A stretch of 64,000 nucleotides of DNA from Mycolicibacterium palauense (GTDB lineage: Bacteria > Actinomycetota > Actinomycetes > Mycobacteriales > Mycobacteriaceae), in assembly GCF_002592005.1 (NCBI RefSeq), contig NZ_NVQF01000008.1, positions 46,513 through 110,512 on the forward strand. The letters are read 5' to 3'. The notes under the pieces were generated by a model. The model worked only from the letters and a program-made list of their open reading frames with translations. It did not search any database and was not told where the DNA came from. Position numbers and translations under genes: made by a program. Shown in pieces: positions 1 to 9,396 of this stretch (positions within the stretch are counted from its first letter, which is position 1; every line of letters starts with the position of its first letter).

Positions 1-63
1 GCGGGCTACCGGAACTGGCTACAACAAGGACAGATCGTCGGACTGCGTGTGGTGGACTCCTAG
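1..63 (+). CDS. 3' end of an unidentified gene (partial)
   Basis: An open frame enters from the left edge and stops at TAG 61-63. It encodes 20 residues, ending QIVGLRVVDS. It lies in the same direction as the monooxygenase gene that starts 149 bp later. The fragment is too short to assign to a family, and it may be a chance reading frame. Confidence 0.35.
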   Translation, partial: AGYRNWLQQGQIVGLRVVDS

Positions 64-212
64 CATGCCGGGCGACCGGGTTGTTCTCCATCCTCGCTGA
101 GCCTCGGCGCCGCGACGGTGAGGCCCGATATCTGCTCATCAGATTTCCTGTGGACGAATCACAAGCCGGCCTACGCCGCGCGTAGCCGTCGCCCACCGAC
201 AGGAAGGACAGC

Positions 213-1508
213 ATGGCCGGAAAACGCATGTTCATCAATGTGTGGTTGAACTCATCGGGCTTTCGAGACGACTCTTGGAGCCTGCATGGCGAAGACCCGA
301 ACCGGCTGTTCGATATCGAGTTCTACGTCCGTAACGCCGAAATCGCACGATCGGGTGTGGTCGACAGCATCTTCCTGGCTGATCAACCACAACTCACGGC
401 CTCGCCCGGGGAACGCCCGGAATATCCATTCGACCCGATCGTCCTGCTGACCGCGGTCACCAGCCGGGTGGCCGACATCGGTGCGATCGCGACCGCGTCG
501 ACCAGCTTCAGCCAGCCGTTCACGCTGGCACGCCAGATCGGTTCCGCGAATCTGCTCTCGGGCGGACGCATCGGATGGAACGCGGTCACGACCAACAACC
601 CGAAAGTGGCGTCCAACTACGGCACCGTGCGCGCCAACCACGACGAACGCTACGAACGAGCGGCCGAGTTCCTCGACGTGGTCGACGGTCTATGGCGCAG
701 CTGGCGCTACGACTGGACCGACGGCCGCCCCGAGTTCGGGGAAGTCGAAGAGCTGAACCATATCGGCAAGCACTTCTCGGTGGCCGGAGCCCTCAATGTC
801 CCGATGGCGCCGTTCGGCCCACCGGTCGTCGCCCAGGCGGGTGGCTCGAAGCAGGGCATCGCACTGGCGGCCCGCTACGGCGAGGTGATCTATGCCGAGT
901 TCGGAACGAAGGCGGCCGGCAAGCGATTCGTCGCGGCGCTGAAAGAGCAGGCCGCTACTCACGGCAGGAATCCTGATTCCCTCGCGGTGATGCCCCAGAT
1001 CCAGCCGCTGATAGGCTCCACCGAATCTGAGGTGGCGCGCCTCGTCGAGGATTTCAGCCACTCCATGGGGGCACTGGATGCCCGGATGGCCTTCCTCAAC
1101 GGTCTGCTGGGCATTGACATGGAGAAGGTCGGACCGGATGCGCCGATCCGGCCCGAGCACCTGCATGTACCGGAGAACCCGATCCAACCGGTGGCCTACG
1201 TCAACCTCCTGATCGACCTCGCACTGACCGAAGGGCTGTCGCTACGCCAGCTCGCGCTGCGTCAGCAGGTCGTGGCCGGCACACCGGACGCAATTGCCGC
1301 TCGGATGATCGACTGGTGGTCGGACGGCGCGGCTGACGGATTCACCATCAATCCCTCGGTGCTGCCGGACAGCCTCACAACGTTCGTCGACAGCGTAATC
1401 CCGCTGCTTCAACACGACGGGGTGTTTCCCACGTCCTACCGAGAGTCGAACCTGCGCACACGCTTCGGCCTGGGCGAAAGGAGGCCGGTCCAAGCTTCGA
1501 CGCCGTGA
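213..1508 (+). CDS. LLM-class flavin-dependent monooxygenase, NtaA/SnaA/DmoA type
   Basis: Predicted FMNH2-dependent monooxygenase of the bacterial luciferase-like superfamily, in the NtaA/SnaA/DszA/DmoA branch (431 aa, normal for the branch). The N-terminus MAGKRMFINVW, the segment SGGRIGWNAVTT near residues 116-127, and the FGPPVVAQAGGS and RYGEVIYAEFG segments are typical of this branch. Such enzymes oxidise chelators such as nitrilotriacetate, sulfur compounds or other small organics and need a separate flavin reductase, which is not visible here. The start has a good ribosome site (AGGAAGG, 8-9 nt upstream). An iron-chelate-type ABC importer follows after 58 bp on the same strand, which suggests the imported compound is the substrate. 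The substrate itself cannot be read from sequence. Confidence 0.88.
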   Translation: MAGKRMFINVWLNSSGFRDDSWSLHGEDPNRLFDIEFYVRNAEIARSGVVDSIFLADQPQLTASPGERPEYPFDPIVLLTAVTSRVADIGAIATASTSFSQPFTLARQIGSANLLSGGRIGWNAVTTNNPKVASNYGTVRANHDERYERAAEFLDVVDGLWRSWRYDWTDGRPEFGEVEELNHIGKHFSVAGALNVPMAPFGPPVVAQAGGSKQGIALAARYGEVIYAEFGTKAAGKRFVAALKEQAATHGRNPDSLAVMPQIQPLIGSTESEVARLVEDFSHSMGALDARMAFLNGLLGIDMEKVGPDAPIRPEHLHVPENPIQPVAYVNLLIDLALTEGLSLRQLALRQQVVAGTPDAIAARMIDWWSDGAADGFTINPSVLPDSLTTFVDSVIPLLQHDGVFPTSYRESNLRTRFGLGERRPVQASTP

Positions 1509-1566
1509 CGCGTATCACGGCCGCTCACCCGTCCCTATCTCGAACACGAGCGAAAAGACAACCATC

Positions 1567-2622
1567 ATGTTCACAAGATCGATCGGAATCTGCATGTGCG
1601 CGCTGATCACGGCGCTGGCCAGCGCGTGTGGCACTCCGACCAGCACCGCTCCCGCCGAGTCCGACCAGACCATCACCGCCACCGACAACCGTGGCGTGAC
1701 GATCACCCTGGACGGGCCGGTCGAGCGCGCGGTGGTGGTCAACGGCTACGCCAACGAGTTCGTCCAGGCCATCGACGCCCAGGACCAGGTGGTGGGCGTC
1801 GACCAATCCTCGGTCGAACGATTGCCTTACGTGCAGTTCGACACCGACAGCATCGTCGGCCAGGATTACTCGCAACTCAACTACGAGAAGATCGTGGATC
1901 TCGACCCCGATCTTGTGATCTTGCCCAGCATCGCTCCCTACGAGGAGGCGGAGCGGCAACTGGCCGAGTTCAATATTCCCGTGGCAGTCATCACTGGCTT
2001 CGAGATCGACCGGTTCAACGAGAACTTCGACTTCCTCGGCACCGTATTCGGTAAGCAGGAGCGCGCAGACGAGGTCAAGGCGTTCCGATCGGAGATCGAA
2101 ACGCTGGTCGCCGATCGCCTACCCGAAACGCAGCCACTGCGCGTCTACTACGAAGAACCGACGTCATTTGTCACCTTCGGCCCGACCGGCGCGTACGACA
2201 CGCTCATCAATGAGTCAGGGAACATCAACATCGCCGCCGATCTGCCCGCATCGGAGGAAGAACAGACGATCGACCCCGCGGTGGTACTGACCGCTGATCC
2301 CCAACTCATCTTCAAGGAAATGGACACCAACTACGAGCCCTACCCGAGCTCCGTCCAGACAGACACCCTCGACGAGATGCTCGCCCGGCCGGGGTGGGCC
2401 GATCTGACCGCAGCCAAGAACGGTTCCGTCTATGTCGTGAACGGATTCCTGACCAGCGCGCTCGGCAAGACGATGGGATTGCTCTACCTGGCGTCGTGGT
2501 CACATCCGGAGGCCTTCGCCGGCGTCGATCCCGACGACTACCTACAACGCTGGATCACCGATTTTCAGCGTGCCGAATTCCTCGGGACCGACGCCTACCT
2601 GGTCAAGGCGGATCCACGATGA
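1567..2622 (+). CDS. ABC transporter substrate-binding lipoprotein, iron-chelate/FepB type
   Basis: Extracytoplasmic binding protein of the periplasmic-binding (PF01497) class that captures iron-siderophore, haem or cobalamin-like chelates (351 aa). A short signal peptide ends in a lipobox, LASAC, with the lipidated Cys at residue 21. The mature protein begins with the family's opening strand (TITATDNRGVTITLDGP). The segments YEKIVDLDPDLVIL and MLARPGWADLTAAKNGSVYVV are hallmarks of the two lobes. It is followed after 16 bp by the permease and then the ATPase, so the three form one importer. The ligand is unknown; the adjacent monooxygenase suggests a metal chelate that is then oxidised. Confidence 0.9.
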   Translation: MFTRSIGICMCALITALASACGTPTSTAPAESDQTITATDNRGVTITLDGPVERAVVVNGYANEFVQAIDAQDQVVGVDQSSVERLPYVQFDTDSIVGQDYSQLNYEKIVDLDPDLVILPSIAPYEEAERQLAEFNIPVAVITGFEIDRFNENFDFLGTVFGKQERADEVKAFRSEIETLVADRLPETQPLRVYYEEPTSFVTFGPTGAYDTLINESGNINIAADLPASEEEQTIDPAVVLTADPQLIFKEMDTNYEPYPSSVQTDTLDEMLARPGWADLTAAKNGSVYVVNGFLTSALGKTMGLLYLASWSHPEAFAGVDPDDYLQRWITDFQRAEFLGTDAYLVKADPR

Positions 2623-2638
2623 TCGGCCCCGCCGCTCC

Positions 2639-3736
2639 ATGACGGCAACACAACAGTCTGCGGGCTCCGAGGCCGTGACGAAAAGCGAATTCCAGAAGGT
2701 GCGGCTGCTCTCCGGGATCCGGCTGGTGTACTTCGCGGTGGCCGTCGCGGTGTCGTTCGCGGCGATGGTGATCGGTGTGCGTGTGGGCGCCTCCGATCTC
2801 GACTACGGCCGGATCCTTCGGATCGCGACCGCGCCGCTGACCGGGACGATGGGCGACGCCACCGTGACCGAATACACAGTGGTGTGGAAATTGCGCATCC
2901 CACGAGTGGCCTTGGCATTCGTCGCCGGCGCCGCCCTCTCGGTCGCGGGAGTACTGCTGCAGAGCATGCTGAACAACACCTTGGTCGACACATACACGAT
3001 CGGGGTGGCTCCAGCGGCCGCCTTCGGCGCTGCGATCGTCATCCTGATCAGCGCGAACAGCGTCATCGGATCGGGCGTCTCGTGGATGGTGATCGCCTCG
3101 GCGATTCTGTTCGCGTTCCTCACCGCGGCGTTGGTCCTCGGTATCGCGGCCACCAAGAAAATGAATGCCGCGACGCTGGTCCTGGTCGGTATCGCCCTGT
3201 CTCAGATGTTCGACGCCGCTACCTCGGCCCTTCAGTACCGCGCCGACGAGGAGACCCTCTCGAAGATGGTGCGCTGGACTTTCGGCAGTGTCAACGAGGC
3301 CACTTGGCTACAAGTGGCCGTGGTCACGACGCTGCTGGTGATCACGTTGCCGGTGATCGTGTGGCGATCCACTTCGCTCAACGCCGTCGCGTTCGCCGGT
3401 GATGACGCCGCAACCAGCCTCGGCGTCGGCGTCGCTGGATTACGGGCAACAATGATCGCCATCGCGGTGGCACTGTCCGCCGTGGTGATCAGCTTCACCG
3501 GGGTGATCGGCTTCGTCGGGTTGGTGGCGCCCCACATGGCTCGTCTGATCGTCGGTGCGGATCACCGGGTGTTGGTGTTCATGTCTGCGCTGCTCGGAGG
3601 CATCCTGATGACACTTGCCGATGCGGTGGGACGGGTGGTACTGGCACCCGCCGTCGTGCCAGTCGGGATCGTCGTGGCGATAATCGGCGGCCCGTTCTTC
3701 GTCTATCTGATTCTCGCCAATCGGAGAAGCCGATGA
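2639..3736 (+). CDS. FecCD-family ABC transporter permease
   Basis: Integral membrane permease of the BtuC/FecCD family (365 aa), which forms a homodimeric channel for iron-chelate or cobalamin-type ligands. Family landmarks include the segment RIPRVALAFVAGAALSVAG with the following LLQ, the GVIGFVGLVAPHMAR loop that contacts the ATPase, and about ten hydrophobic segments. The reading frame is open from 2570, but that longer start would overlap the binding-protein gene by 53 bp and add a charged, unfamily-like leader. ATG 2639 (MTATQQSAG) is therefore preferred. The 3' end overlaps the ATPase gene by 4 bp (ATGA), so translation is probably coupled. Confidence 0.9.
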   Translation: MTATQQSAGSEAVTKSEFQKVRLLSGIRLVYFAVAVAVSFAAMVIGVRVGASDLDYGRILRIATAPLTGTMGDATVTEYTVVWKLRIPRVALAFVAGAALSVAGVLLQSMLNNTLVDTYTIGVAPAAAFGAAIVILISANSVIGSGVSWMVIASAILFAFLTAALVLGIAATKKMNAATLVLVGIALSQMFDAATSALQYRADEETLSKMVRWTFGSVNEATWLQVAVVTTLLVITLPVIVWRSTSLNAVAFAGDDAATSLGVGVAGLRATMIAIAVALSAVVISFTGVIGFVGLVAPHMARLIVGADHRVLVFMSALLGGILMTLADAVGRVVLAPAVVPVGIVVAIIGGPFFVYLILANRRSR

Positions 3737-4560
3737 CCCTGGCGATCAATGCGGTCAGTTTCGCGTACAAGAAGGCCAAGGTCCTGCACGCGCTGTCACT
3801 GCAGGTGCAGCCCGGCACGTTTCTGGGTCTACTCGGCCCCAACGGCTCGGGCAAGTCCACGCTGATCAAGCTGCTCGTCGGAGTCAACGCCCCCGACCGG
3901 GGCTCAGTGTCGGTGGATGGTGTCGACCTGTCGGCGCTGTCTCGGCGGGGTCGGGCCCGGCTTATCTCCTATGTTCCGCAGGCGATTTCGATGCCATTCG
4001 ACATGACCGTCCGAGATTCGGTGTTCCTCGGACGTAGCCCCCACTACGTCATGTTGCCGAAGGACGCGGATCACCACGCGGTCAGCACCGCTCTTGAGCG
4101 CATGGGGTTGGCCGAGCTGGCCGACCGGAAGATGTCCGACGTATCCGGCGGCCAAGCCCAGCGCGCCGTGATCGCGAGGGCAATCTGCCAGGAACCACGG
4201 GTGATTGTGCTCGATGAACCCACCAGCGCTCTTGATCTGCGCTATCAGGTCGAGACCCTCAGACTCATTCGCACCTTGGCGACCGAACTCAACGTGATTG
4301 CCGTGATGGCGATCCACGACTTGAACCTTGCCGCGCAGTTCTGCGACAGTGTGGCCTTTCTGCGCGACGGCCGGATCGTCGGCCAGGGAGCGCCGGCGCA
4401 GGTTTACGATGCGGACCTGATCGAGGCCGTCTACCAACTACCGGTTACCGTGACCAAGGTAGCGGGTCGGGTCGAAGTCCGTCCTACGCTTGATGAGGAG
4501 GCGGCCGCTCTGTCGTCTTTGCTGGAATCGAGGGATTACCTGAATGCGGCCGAGGGCTGA
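3733..4560 (+). CDS. ABC transporter ATP-binding protein, FecE/FepC type
   Basis: ATPase subunit of the iron-chelate-type importer (275 aa). The Walker A motif GPNGSGKST is near residues 35-43, the ABC signature VSGGQAQR is near 137-144, Walker B IVLDEPTSALD follows, and the switch His lies in AIHDLNLAA. It starts inside the last codons of the permease gene (ATGA overlap) and ends the four-gene accessory operon. The next gene is convergent, only 4 bp away, and no clear terminator hairpin separates them. Confidence 0.92.
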   Translation: MTLAINAVSFAYKKAKVLHALSLQVQPGTFLGLLGPNGSGKSTLIKLLVGVNAPDRGSVSVDGVDLSALSRRGRARLISYVPQAISMPFDMTVRDSVFLGRSPHYVMLPKDADHHAVSTALERMGLAELADRKMSDVSGGQAQRAVIARAICQEPRVIVLDEPTSALDLRYQVETLRLIRTLATELNVIAVMAIHDLNLAAQFCDSVAFLRDGRIVGQGAPAQVYDADLIEAVYQLPVTVTKVAGRVEVRPTLDEEAAALSSLLESRDYLNAAEG

Positions 4561-4564
4561 GTAG

Positions 4565-5938
4565 CTAACTTAGCGGTCTGAGACCCTCCAGCATGGTGGG
4601 CACCAGCTCGCTGACCGTGGGGTGGATGTGCACGGTGTGGGTCATGGTCGTGTAGGGCGCATCCGCGGACATCAGGTCCAGGATGCAGTGCACCACCTCG
4701 TCGCCCCCGACGCCCAGGATGGCCGCACCCAGGATCCGGTGGGTCTCGGCGTCGACGAGCACCTTCATGAACCCCTGCGTCTCACCCTTCTCCACCGCGC
4801 GACCCACCCGGGTCATCGGGCGCTTGCCCACCAGGGCGGGGCGCCCGGACCTGCGCACCTGCGCCTCGGTCAGCCCGGCCCGGCCCAGCGGGGGATCGAT
4901 GTAGAGCGCGTAGGTGGGGATGCGGTCGCTGACCCGGCGTGGCTCGTCGTCGAGCAGGTTGGCCGCGACGATCTCGAAATCGTTGTAGGAGGTGTGGGTG
5001 AAGGCTCCCCTGCCGTTGCAGTCCCCCATCGCCCAGATGTGCTCGACGCTGGTCCGCAGCTCGTCGTCGACGACGACGTAGCCGCGCGCATCGGTGTCCA
5101 CGCCGGCGACCTGCAGCCCCAGGTCGTCGGTGTTGGGCTGACGGCCGACCGCCACCAGCAGGTGGGAGCCGCGCACCACCGGCCCGTCGGCCCGGGTGGC
5201 CACCGCGACCCCCGAGCCATCCCTGGAGACCCGAATATCGTTGGAACCCAGGTGAACTGCGATCCCGTCGGCCTCCAGGATCTCCTTGATGGCCGCGCAC
5301 ACGTCGTCGTCCTCACGCGAGGCCAGCCGGGGCCCGCGTTCGACGACCGACACCTCGGCACCGAACCGGCGGTACATCTGGGCGAACTCCAGGCCGATGT
5401 AGCTGCCGCCGATGATGACCAGGTGTTCGGGCACGGTATCGAGGTCGAGGATGCCCACATTGGTCAGGTAGTCGACCTCGGACAGGCCCGGAATGTCCGG
5501 AACCACCGCTCTGCCGCCGACATTCAGGAAAATCCGGTCTGCTTCGATCTCGTCGCCCCCGTCGACGGACAGGGTGCGCGCACCGGTGAAGCGGGCGTGC
5601 CCCCGGATCAGGGTGCAGCCGTCCATGCCCTGCAGCCAGCCCTCGACCCCGCCCCGGTCGCCGCTGACGATGCCGTCCTTGCGCGCCTTGACCTTCGCCA
5701 TGTCCACGGTCACGGGCCCGGTGCCCACCCCGTACTCGGCGCCGCGGCGCGCCAGGTGCGCGGCGTGGGCGCTGGCCACCAGGGTCTTGGTCGGGATGCA
5801 CCCGTAGTTCACGCAGGTGCCACCGACCAGCTTGCGTTCGATGACCGCGACGGTCTGCCCGGCGGCCGTCAACCGTCCGGCCAGCGGCGGTCCGGCCTGG
5901 CCGGCACCGACGATGATCGCGTCGTACCTGGTCGTCAC
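4565..5938 (-). CDS. FAD-dependent pyridine nucleotide-disulfide oxidoreductase, mercuric reductase-like
   Basis: Class I flavoprotein disulfide reductase (457 aa), the family of lipoamide dehydrogenase, mercuric reductase and mycothione reductase. The N-terminus carries the FAD fingerprint DAIIVGAGQAGPPLA and the redox disulfide CVNYGC (C-x4-C). The NAD(P) fold has the motif IIGGSYIGLEFAQ, and the dimer domain ends in HIHPTVSEL with the catalytic His-Glu pair. The open frame runs further upstream, but that part is a shadow of the DUF4126 gene. GTG 5938 is chosen because it directly precedes the FAD motif and overlaps the upstream stop by 4 bp (GTGA). The N-terminal Hg-binding domain is absent, and the real disulfide substrate is unknown. 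Confidence 0.88.
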   Translation of the reverse strand: MTTRYDAIIVGAGQAGPPLAGRLTAAGQTVAVIERKLVGGTCVNYGCIPTKTLVASAHAAHLARRGAEYGVGTGPVTVDMAKVKARKDGIVSGDRGGVEGWLQGMDGCTLIRGHARFTGARTLSVDGGDEIEADRIFLNVGGRAVVPDIPGLSEVDYLTNVGILDLDTVPEHLVIIGGSYIGLEFAQMYRRFGAEVSVVERGPRLASREDDDVCAAIKEILEADGIAVHLGSNDIRVSRDGSGVAVATRADGPVVRGSHLLVAVGRQPNTDDLGLQVAGVDTDARGYVVVDDELRTSVEHIWAMGDCNGRGAFTHTSYNDFEIVAANLLDDEPRRVSDRIPTYALYIDPPLGRAGLTEAQVRRSGRPALVGKRPMTRVGRAVEKGETQGFMKVLVDAETHRILGAAILGVGGDEVVHCILDLMSADAPYTTMTHTVHIHPTVSELVPTMLEGLRPLS

Positions 5939-6414
5939 AGGATGGCCGCCAGCGCTGCGATACCGAACCCGCCGGCGACCGCGATGACGTCCTCGGTCAG
6001 CGCCGCCGGCAGATCGCGTCCGAACGCGCCCGCGCCCCGCCGCCGCGCCTCGGCACCACCGAGTGTCCCCAGCACCGCGCCGATCACCCCGGCACCCATG
6101 CCGCCCCAGGTGTAGCCCCAGGCAGTGCCGAGCACCGCACCGGCGAAACCGCCGGTGATCAGCCGGGCGACGAACTGCATGGGTACGGTGCGGCTGGGCG
6201 TCTTGGGCAGCTGGTCGGTGACGAGTTCGCCGACGGCCAGCACGCTCAGCAGGATCACCACGATCCAGTGACTCATCCACGACGCCCAGGTGTCGGCGAG
6301 GTTGAGCCAGCCCAGCGCGGCCGCCCAGGCCATCACCGCCGGGGCGGTGAACGCCCGCAGGCCGGCGACGACACCGATCAGCAAGGCCAGTAGCAGGACC
6401 AGCGCGTGCGTCAT
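5935..6414 (-). CDS. DUF4126 family membrane protein
   Basis: Small integral membrane protein (159 aa) with about four hydrophobic segments and the opening MTHALVLLLALLIGVVAGLR that resembles DUF4126 members. The central LPKTPSRT segment and Gly-rich helices also fit. No biochemical role is known. The stop overlaps the GTG of the disulfide oxidoreductase gene, so the two are co-translated. It may anchor or serve that enzyme, which is inference from the overlap only. Confidence 0.8.
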   Translation of the reverse strand: MTHALVLLLALLIGVVAGLRAFTAPAVMAWAAALGWLNLADTWASWMSHWIVVILLSVLAVGELVTDQLPKTPSRTVPMQFVARLITGGFAGAVLGTAWGYTWGGMGAGVIGAVLGTLGGAEARRRGAGAFGRDLPAALTEDVIAVAGGFGIAALAAIL

Positions 6415-6454
6415 GACCGGGACGCTAACACGCCCAGGTGAACCGCGGGTTGAC

Positions 6455-7300
6455 TTAGAAGCGGCAGAACCGGATGTCGGAGGCCAGGATCGCCTTTGCG
6501 CCGATGGTGGCCAGTTCGTCCATGATCGCGTTAACGGCCTTGCGCGGCACCAGTGCCCGCACCGCCACCCAGCCGGGATCGGCCAGCGGGGCGATGGTCG
6601 GCGACTCCAGGCCGGGGGTCACGGCGGTGGCCTGTTCCAGCACGCTACGGGGACAGTCATAGTCGAGCATCAGGTACTGCTGGCCGAAGACGACGCCCTG
6701 CACCCGGGCGACCAGCTGGTCGCGCGCGCGGTCGACGTCGGGATCGTCGGACTCGATCAATACCGCCTCGGAGTCGCACAGCGGCTCGCCGAAGGCGACC
6801 AGCCCGTGCAGATTCAGGGTGCGTCCCGAACCCACCACGTCGGCGATGGCATCGGCCACCCCGAGCTGGATCGAGATCTCCACGGCACCGTCGAGCCGGA
6901 TGACGGTGGCCTCGATCCCCTTGTCGGCCAGATCCTTTCGCACCAGGTTCGGATATGCGGTCGCGATGCGCCTGCCCGCCAGGTCGGCGGTGGTCCAGTC
7001 CCGTCCGGCCGGAGCCGCGTAGCGGAAGCTCGACGATCCGAATCCCAGCGCCAGCCGTTCGCGCACCGGTGCCTCGGACTCCCGGGCCAGGTCACGGCCG
7101 GTGATGCCGAAGTGCAGCTCACCCGAACCCACGTAGATCGCGATGTCCTTGGGCCGCAGGAAGAAGAACTCGACGTTGTTGACCGGGTCGATGACGGTCA
7201 GGTCCTTGGGGTCGGTACGGCGGCGGTACCCGGCCTCGGAGAGGATCTCGGCGGCCGGCTCGCTCAACGCGCCCTTGTTGGGCACGGCTACACGCAGCAT
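6455..7300 (-). CDS. hisG: ATP phosphoribosyltransferase (long form)
   Basis: First enzyme of histidine synthesis: ATP + PRPP give phosphoribosyl-ATP (281 aa). It is the long, His-feedback-regulated form with a C-terminal regulatory domain. Seen: N-terminal [16 protein letters not shown], the catalytic core with [14 protein letters not shown], and the C-terminal stretch [23 protein letters not shown]. The gene follows hisE by 4 bp on the same strand, the same pair as Rv2121c-Rv2122c in M. tuberculosis. Confidence 0.97.
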   Translation of the reverse strand: MLRVAVPNKGALSEPAAEILSEAGYRRRTDPKDLTVIDPVNNVEFFFLRPKDIAIYVGSGELHFGITGRDLARESEAPVRERLALGFGSSSFRYAAPAGRDWTTADLAGRRIATAYPNLVRKDLADKGIEATVIRLDGAVEISIQLGVADAIADVVGSGRTLNLHGLVAFGEPLCDSEAVLIESDDPDVDRARDQLVARVQGVVFGQQYLMLDYDCPRSVLEQATAVTPGLESPTIAPLADPGWVAVRALVPRKAVNAIMDELATIGAKAILASDIRFCRF

Positions 7301-7304
7301 CTCG

Positions 7305-7586
7305 TCACAACTTCCGGTACACGTCGTCGAGGGTCAGCCCGCGGGCGAGCATCAGCACCTGGGTCCAGTACAGCAGCTGGCTGATCTCACCGGCCAGGGC
7401 ATCGTCGGACTCGTGCTCGGCCGCCAGCCACACCTCGCCGGCCTCCTCGAGGATCTTCTTGCCCACGGTGTGCACACCGGCGTCCAGCGCGGCGACGGTG
7501 CCGCTGCCCGCCGGCCGGGTCCGGGCCCGCTCGGCCAGCTCGGCGAACAACTCCTCGAAGGTCTTCACGGCCAGTGATTGTTTCAT
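7305..7586 (-). CDS. hisE: Phosphoribosyl-ATP pyrophosphatase
   Basis: Second step of histidine synthesis: hydrolyses phosphoribosyl-ATP to phosphoribosyl-AMP and PPi (93 aa, stand-alone HisE as in mycobacteria). It shows the all-alpha NTP-pyrophosphatase pattern [18 protein letters not shown] with the Mg-binding E-x2-E and downstream E/D residues, then [14 protein letters not shown]. It heads the hisE-hisG pair. The 115 bp upstream gap to the end of the AmiC-like gene should hold its promoter. Confidence 0.96.
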   Translation of the reverse strand: MKQSLAVKTFEELFAELAERARTRPAGSGTVAALDAGVHTVGKKILEEAGEVWLAAEHESDDALAGEISQLLYWTQVLMLARGLTLDDVYRKL

Positions 7587-7701
7587 GTGGCCGCGATCGG
7601 GCCCGATCGCCCCCGCTCACCGGCGGCCATCGCCGATCGACCGGCCCGTCCCAGCGCGGCGACACCGGGCCGCCGTGGCCCGCCCGTCGGACCGTCAGGG
7701 C

Positions 7702-8799
7702 TCAGGCAGCCGAGATCCTGGCTCTGACCTCGAAGTCCAGGTCCTTGGCTTCCGCGACGTAGATGTCCTGGGTGAGCTGGTTCCCCCGCATCCTGACCTC
7801 ACCGCGCGGGCTGGTGTAGGCGAGGTTCTCCGCCGCGCGGCTCATCGCCGCCAGTTCGAGCCCGCCCGCGCGCGAGGCCAGGGCGATCAGCAAGGTGATC
7901 GCCTCGTAGCAGGACTCGCCGATACTGTTCAACGCCGGCGCGGCGGGGCCGAACCGACCGTAGTAGTGCGCCGCGAAATCCATACTCGACGTCGTGTTGA
8001 GCGCTTCGAAGAATCCGGCGGCGGCGAACAGCCCGCGATTGCCCTCACAGCCACTGGCCAGCAGCATGTTCTCCTCGACGTGGGGACTCAACCGTGGCAC
8101 CGAGCCGTCGAGTCCCGAGGCGGCGAACTGGCGGTTGAATGCCACACCGTCCCCCCCGACCAGCATCAGCAGCACGCCGGTGGCAGCGGATATCTGCACC
8201 CGACGGATCTCCTCGGCGAAGTCGGCCGTGCCCAGCGGCACGTAGATCTCCTCCAGCAGCGGCGTACCCCTGCTCCGGGCATGGTGGCGCGCGGCCGCGG
8301 CCGTCTGACGCGGCCAGACGTAGTCGTTGCCGATCAGGATCCAGCGGTCGATGCCGTACTCGTCGCGCATCCAGTCCATCGCCGGCAGCAGCTGACGCGA
8401 CGGTGTCTCACCGGTCAGGAACAGGCCGGGGGTACGCTCGCCACCCTCGTACAGGGGGCCGTACACATATGGCACACGACTGTCGGTCACGCGGGCGATC
8501 GCCTTCCGCACCGGTGAGATGTGCCATCCCGTGACCGCGTCGACCGCGTTGCCGTCGAGCAGCCGGGCGATATCGGAGGCCACGACCGCAGGTGGGCGGC
8601 TGCCGTCGACCGGTATCAACCGCACGGGCTTTCCCAACAGCCCACTGCCGGCGTTGAGATCCGCGATGGCCAACTCGGCACAGGCCTCGCAGGACGGCCC
8701 GTAGATCCCCGCCGAACCGCTGCGGGGGATCACCAGGGCGATGTCGATGCTGTCCGCTGCCCGGCCGGCCGTGATGCGCCTTGACGGTGTCCCGTTCAT
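7702..8799 (-). CDS. AmiC/NhhC-like amide-sensing substrate-binding protein
   Basis: Periplasmic-binding-fold protein of the AmiC/UrtA type (365 aa from this start) that lacks a signal peptide, so it is probably a cytoplasmic sensor of small amides or urea rather than a transport component. Seen: opening strand IDIALVIPRSGSAGIYGPS, the hinge segment VPYVYGPLYEGGE, and ESCYEAITLLIAL near the C-terminus. The frame extends to a TTG at 8877, but ATG 8799 has a good ribosome site (GGAG, 9 nt). It lies just downstream of a MarR gene next to cobalt nitrile hydratase genes. In Rhodococcus rhodochrous J1 the analogous pair is NhhC (AmiC-like) and NhhD (MarR-like), which control nitrile hydratase. That role here is inference. 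Confidence 0.8.
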   Translation of the reverse strand: MNGTPSRRITAGRAADSIDIALVIPRSGSAGIYGPSCEACAELAIADLNAGSGLLGKPVRLIPVDGSRPPAVVASDIARLLDGNAVDAVTGWHISPVRKAIARVTDSRVPYVYGPLYEGGERTPGLFLTGETPSRQLLPAMDWMRDEYGIDRWILIGNDYVWPRQTAAAARHHARSRGTPLLEEIYVPLGTADFAEEIRRVQISAATGVLLMLVGGDGVAFNRQFAASGLDGSVPRLSPHVEENMLLASGCEGNRGLFAAAGFFEALNTTSSMDFAAHYYGRFGPAAPALNSIGESCYEAITLLIALASRAGGLELAAMSRAAENLAYTSPRGEVRMRGNQLTQDIYVAEAKDLDFEVRARISAA

Positions 8800-8917
8800 T
8801 CTCGCGTCTCCGTCCCGCCCCGGCGGTCTGTCGTCGGCTTCATCGTGCTCCGAGCAGGTTACGGCGACATTGCGCAACTGTTCTTCCGGTGGAAAGTTGC
8901 AGCGGTGACGAAACGGA

Positions 8918-9349
8918 CTACCGCGGCAGAACCGCCACCCTCGCCAGGTTGCGAATCAAGGTGACGGCGGCCTCCTCGCCGAGTTCCGCCGTCAACGCCG
9001 CCTTGACCTGAGATTCCTGCCTGGACAGTCGGCGCACCTTGGCCTTGCCCCGAGCCGACAGATAGATCAGCACCCGCCTGCGATCGGTGGCGTCGACACG
9101 GCGCAGCACGAAGCCCCCGTCGACGAGCCTGTCGACGATGCGCGTCAAGGTCGGCGGGGGAATCGCCATCGCCGAGGACACCTCGCTCATCGTCAAACCA
9201 TCACCGCCACGCAGCGCACCCATCACCCGCCACGCCTCGATGCTGTTGACTTCCGCATCGACCAGGCCCTGCGCCAGGGTGTCGGTCCACCAGCGCCCGG
9301 CCCGAAACAGGACTTCGGAGACGCTCTCGAGACTGGTCGATGTCGGCAC
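8918..9349 (-). CDS. MarR-family transcriptional regulator (NhhD-like)
   Basis: Winged-helix regulator (143 aa). The recognition region LTMSEVSSAMAIPPPTLTRIVDRLVDGGFVLR and the wing RVDATDRRRVLIYLSARG are classical MarR features. It sits between the DUF1097 gene and the AmiC-like gene, all on the minus strand, and pairs with the latter as NhhD pairs with NhhC in the R. rhodochrous J1 nitrile hydratase locus. A short perfect inverted repeat lies 48 bp upstream of its start (9397-9409) and is the obvious candidate for autoregulation. Confidence 0.88.
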   Translation of the reverse strand: MPTSTSLESVSEVLFRAGRWWTDTLAQGLVDAEVNSIEAWRVMGALRGGDGLTMSEVSSAMAIPPPTLTRIVDRLVDGGFVLRRVDATDRRRVLIYLSARGKAKVRRLSRQESQVKAALTAELGEEAAVTLIRNLARVAVLPR

Positions 9350-9396
9350 AGCGCTCCCCTGGTCGCGGAAGAAAAAATGCTTTCACGATGAACTAT

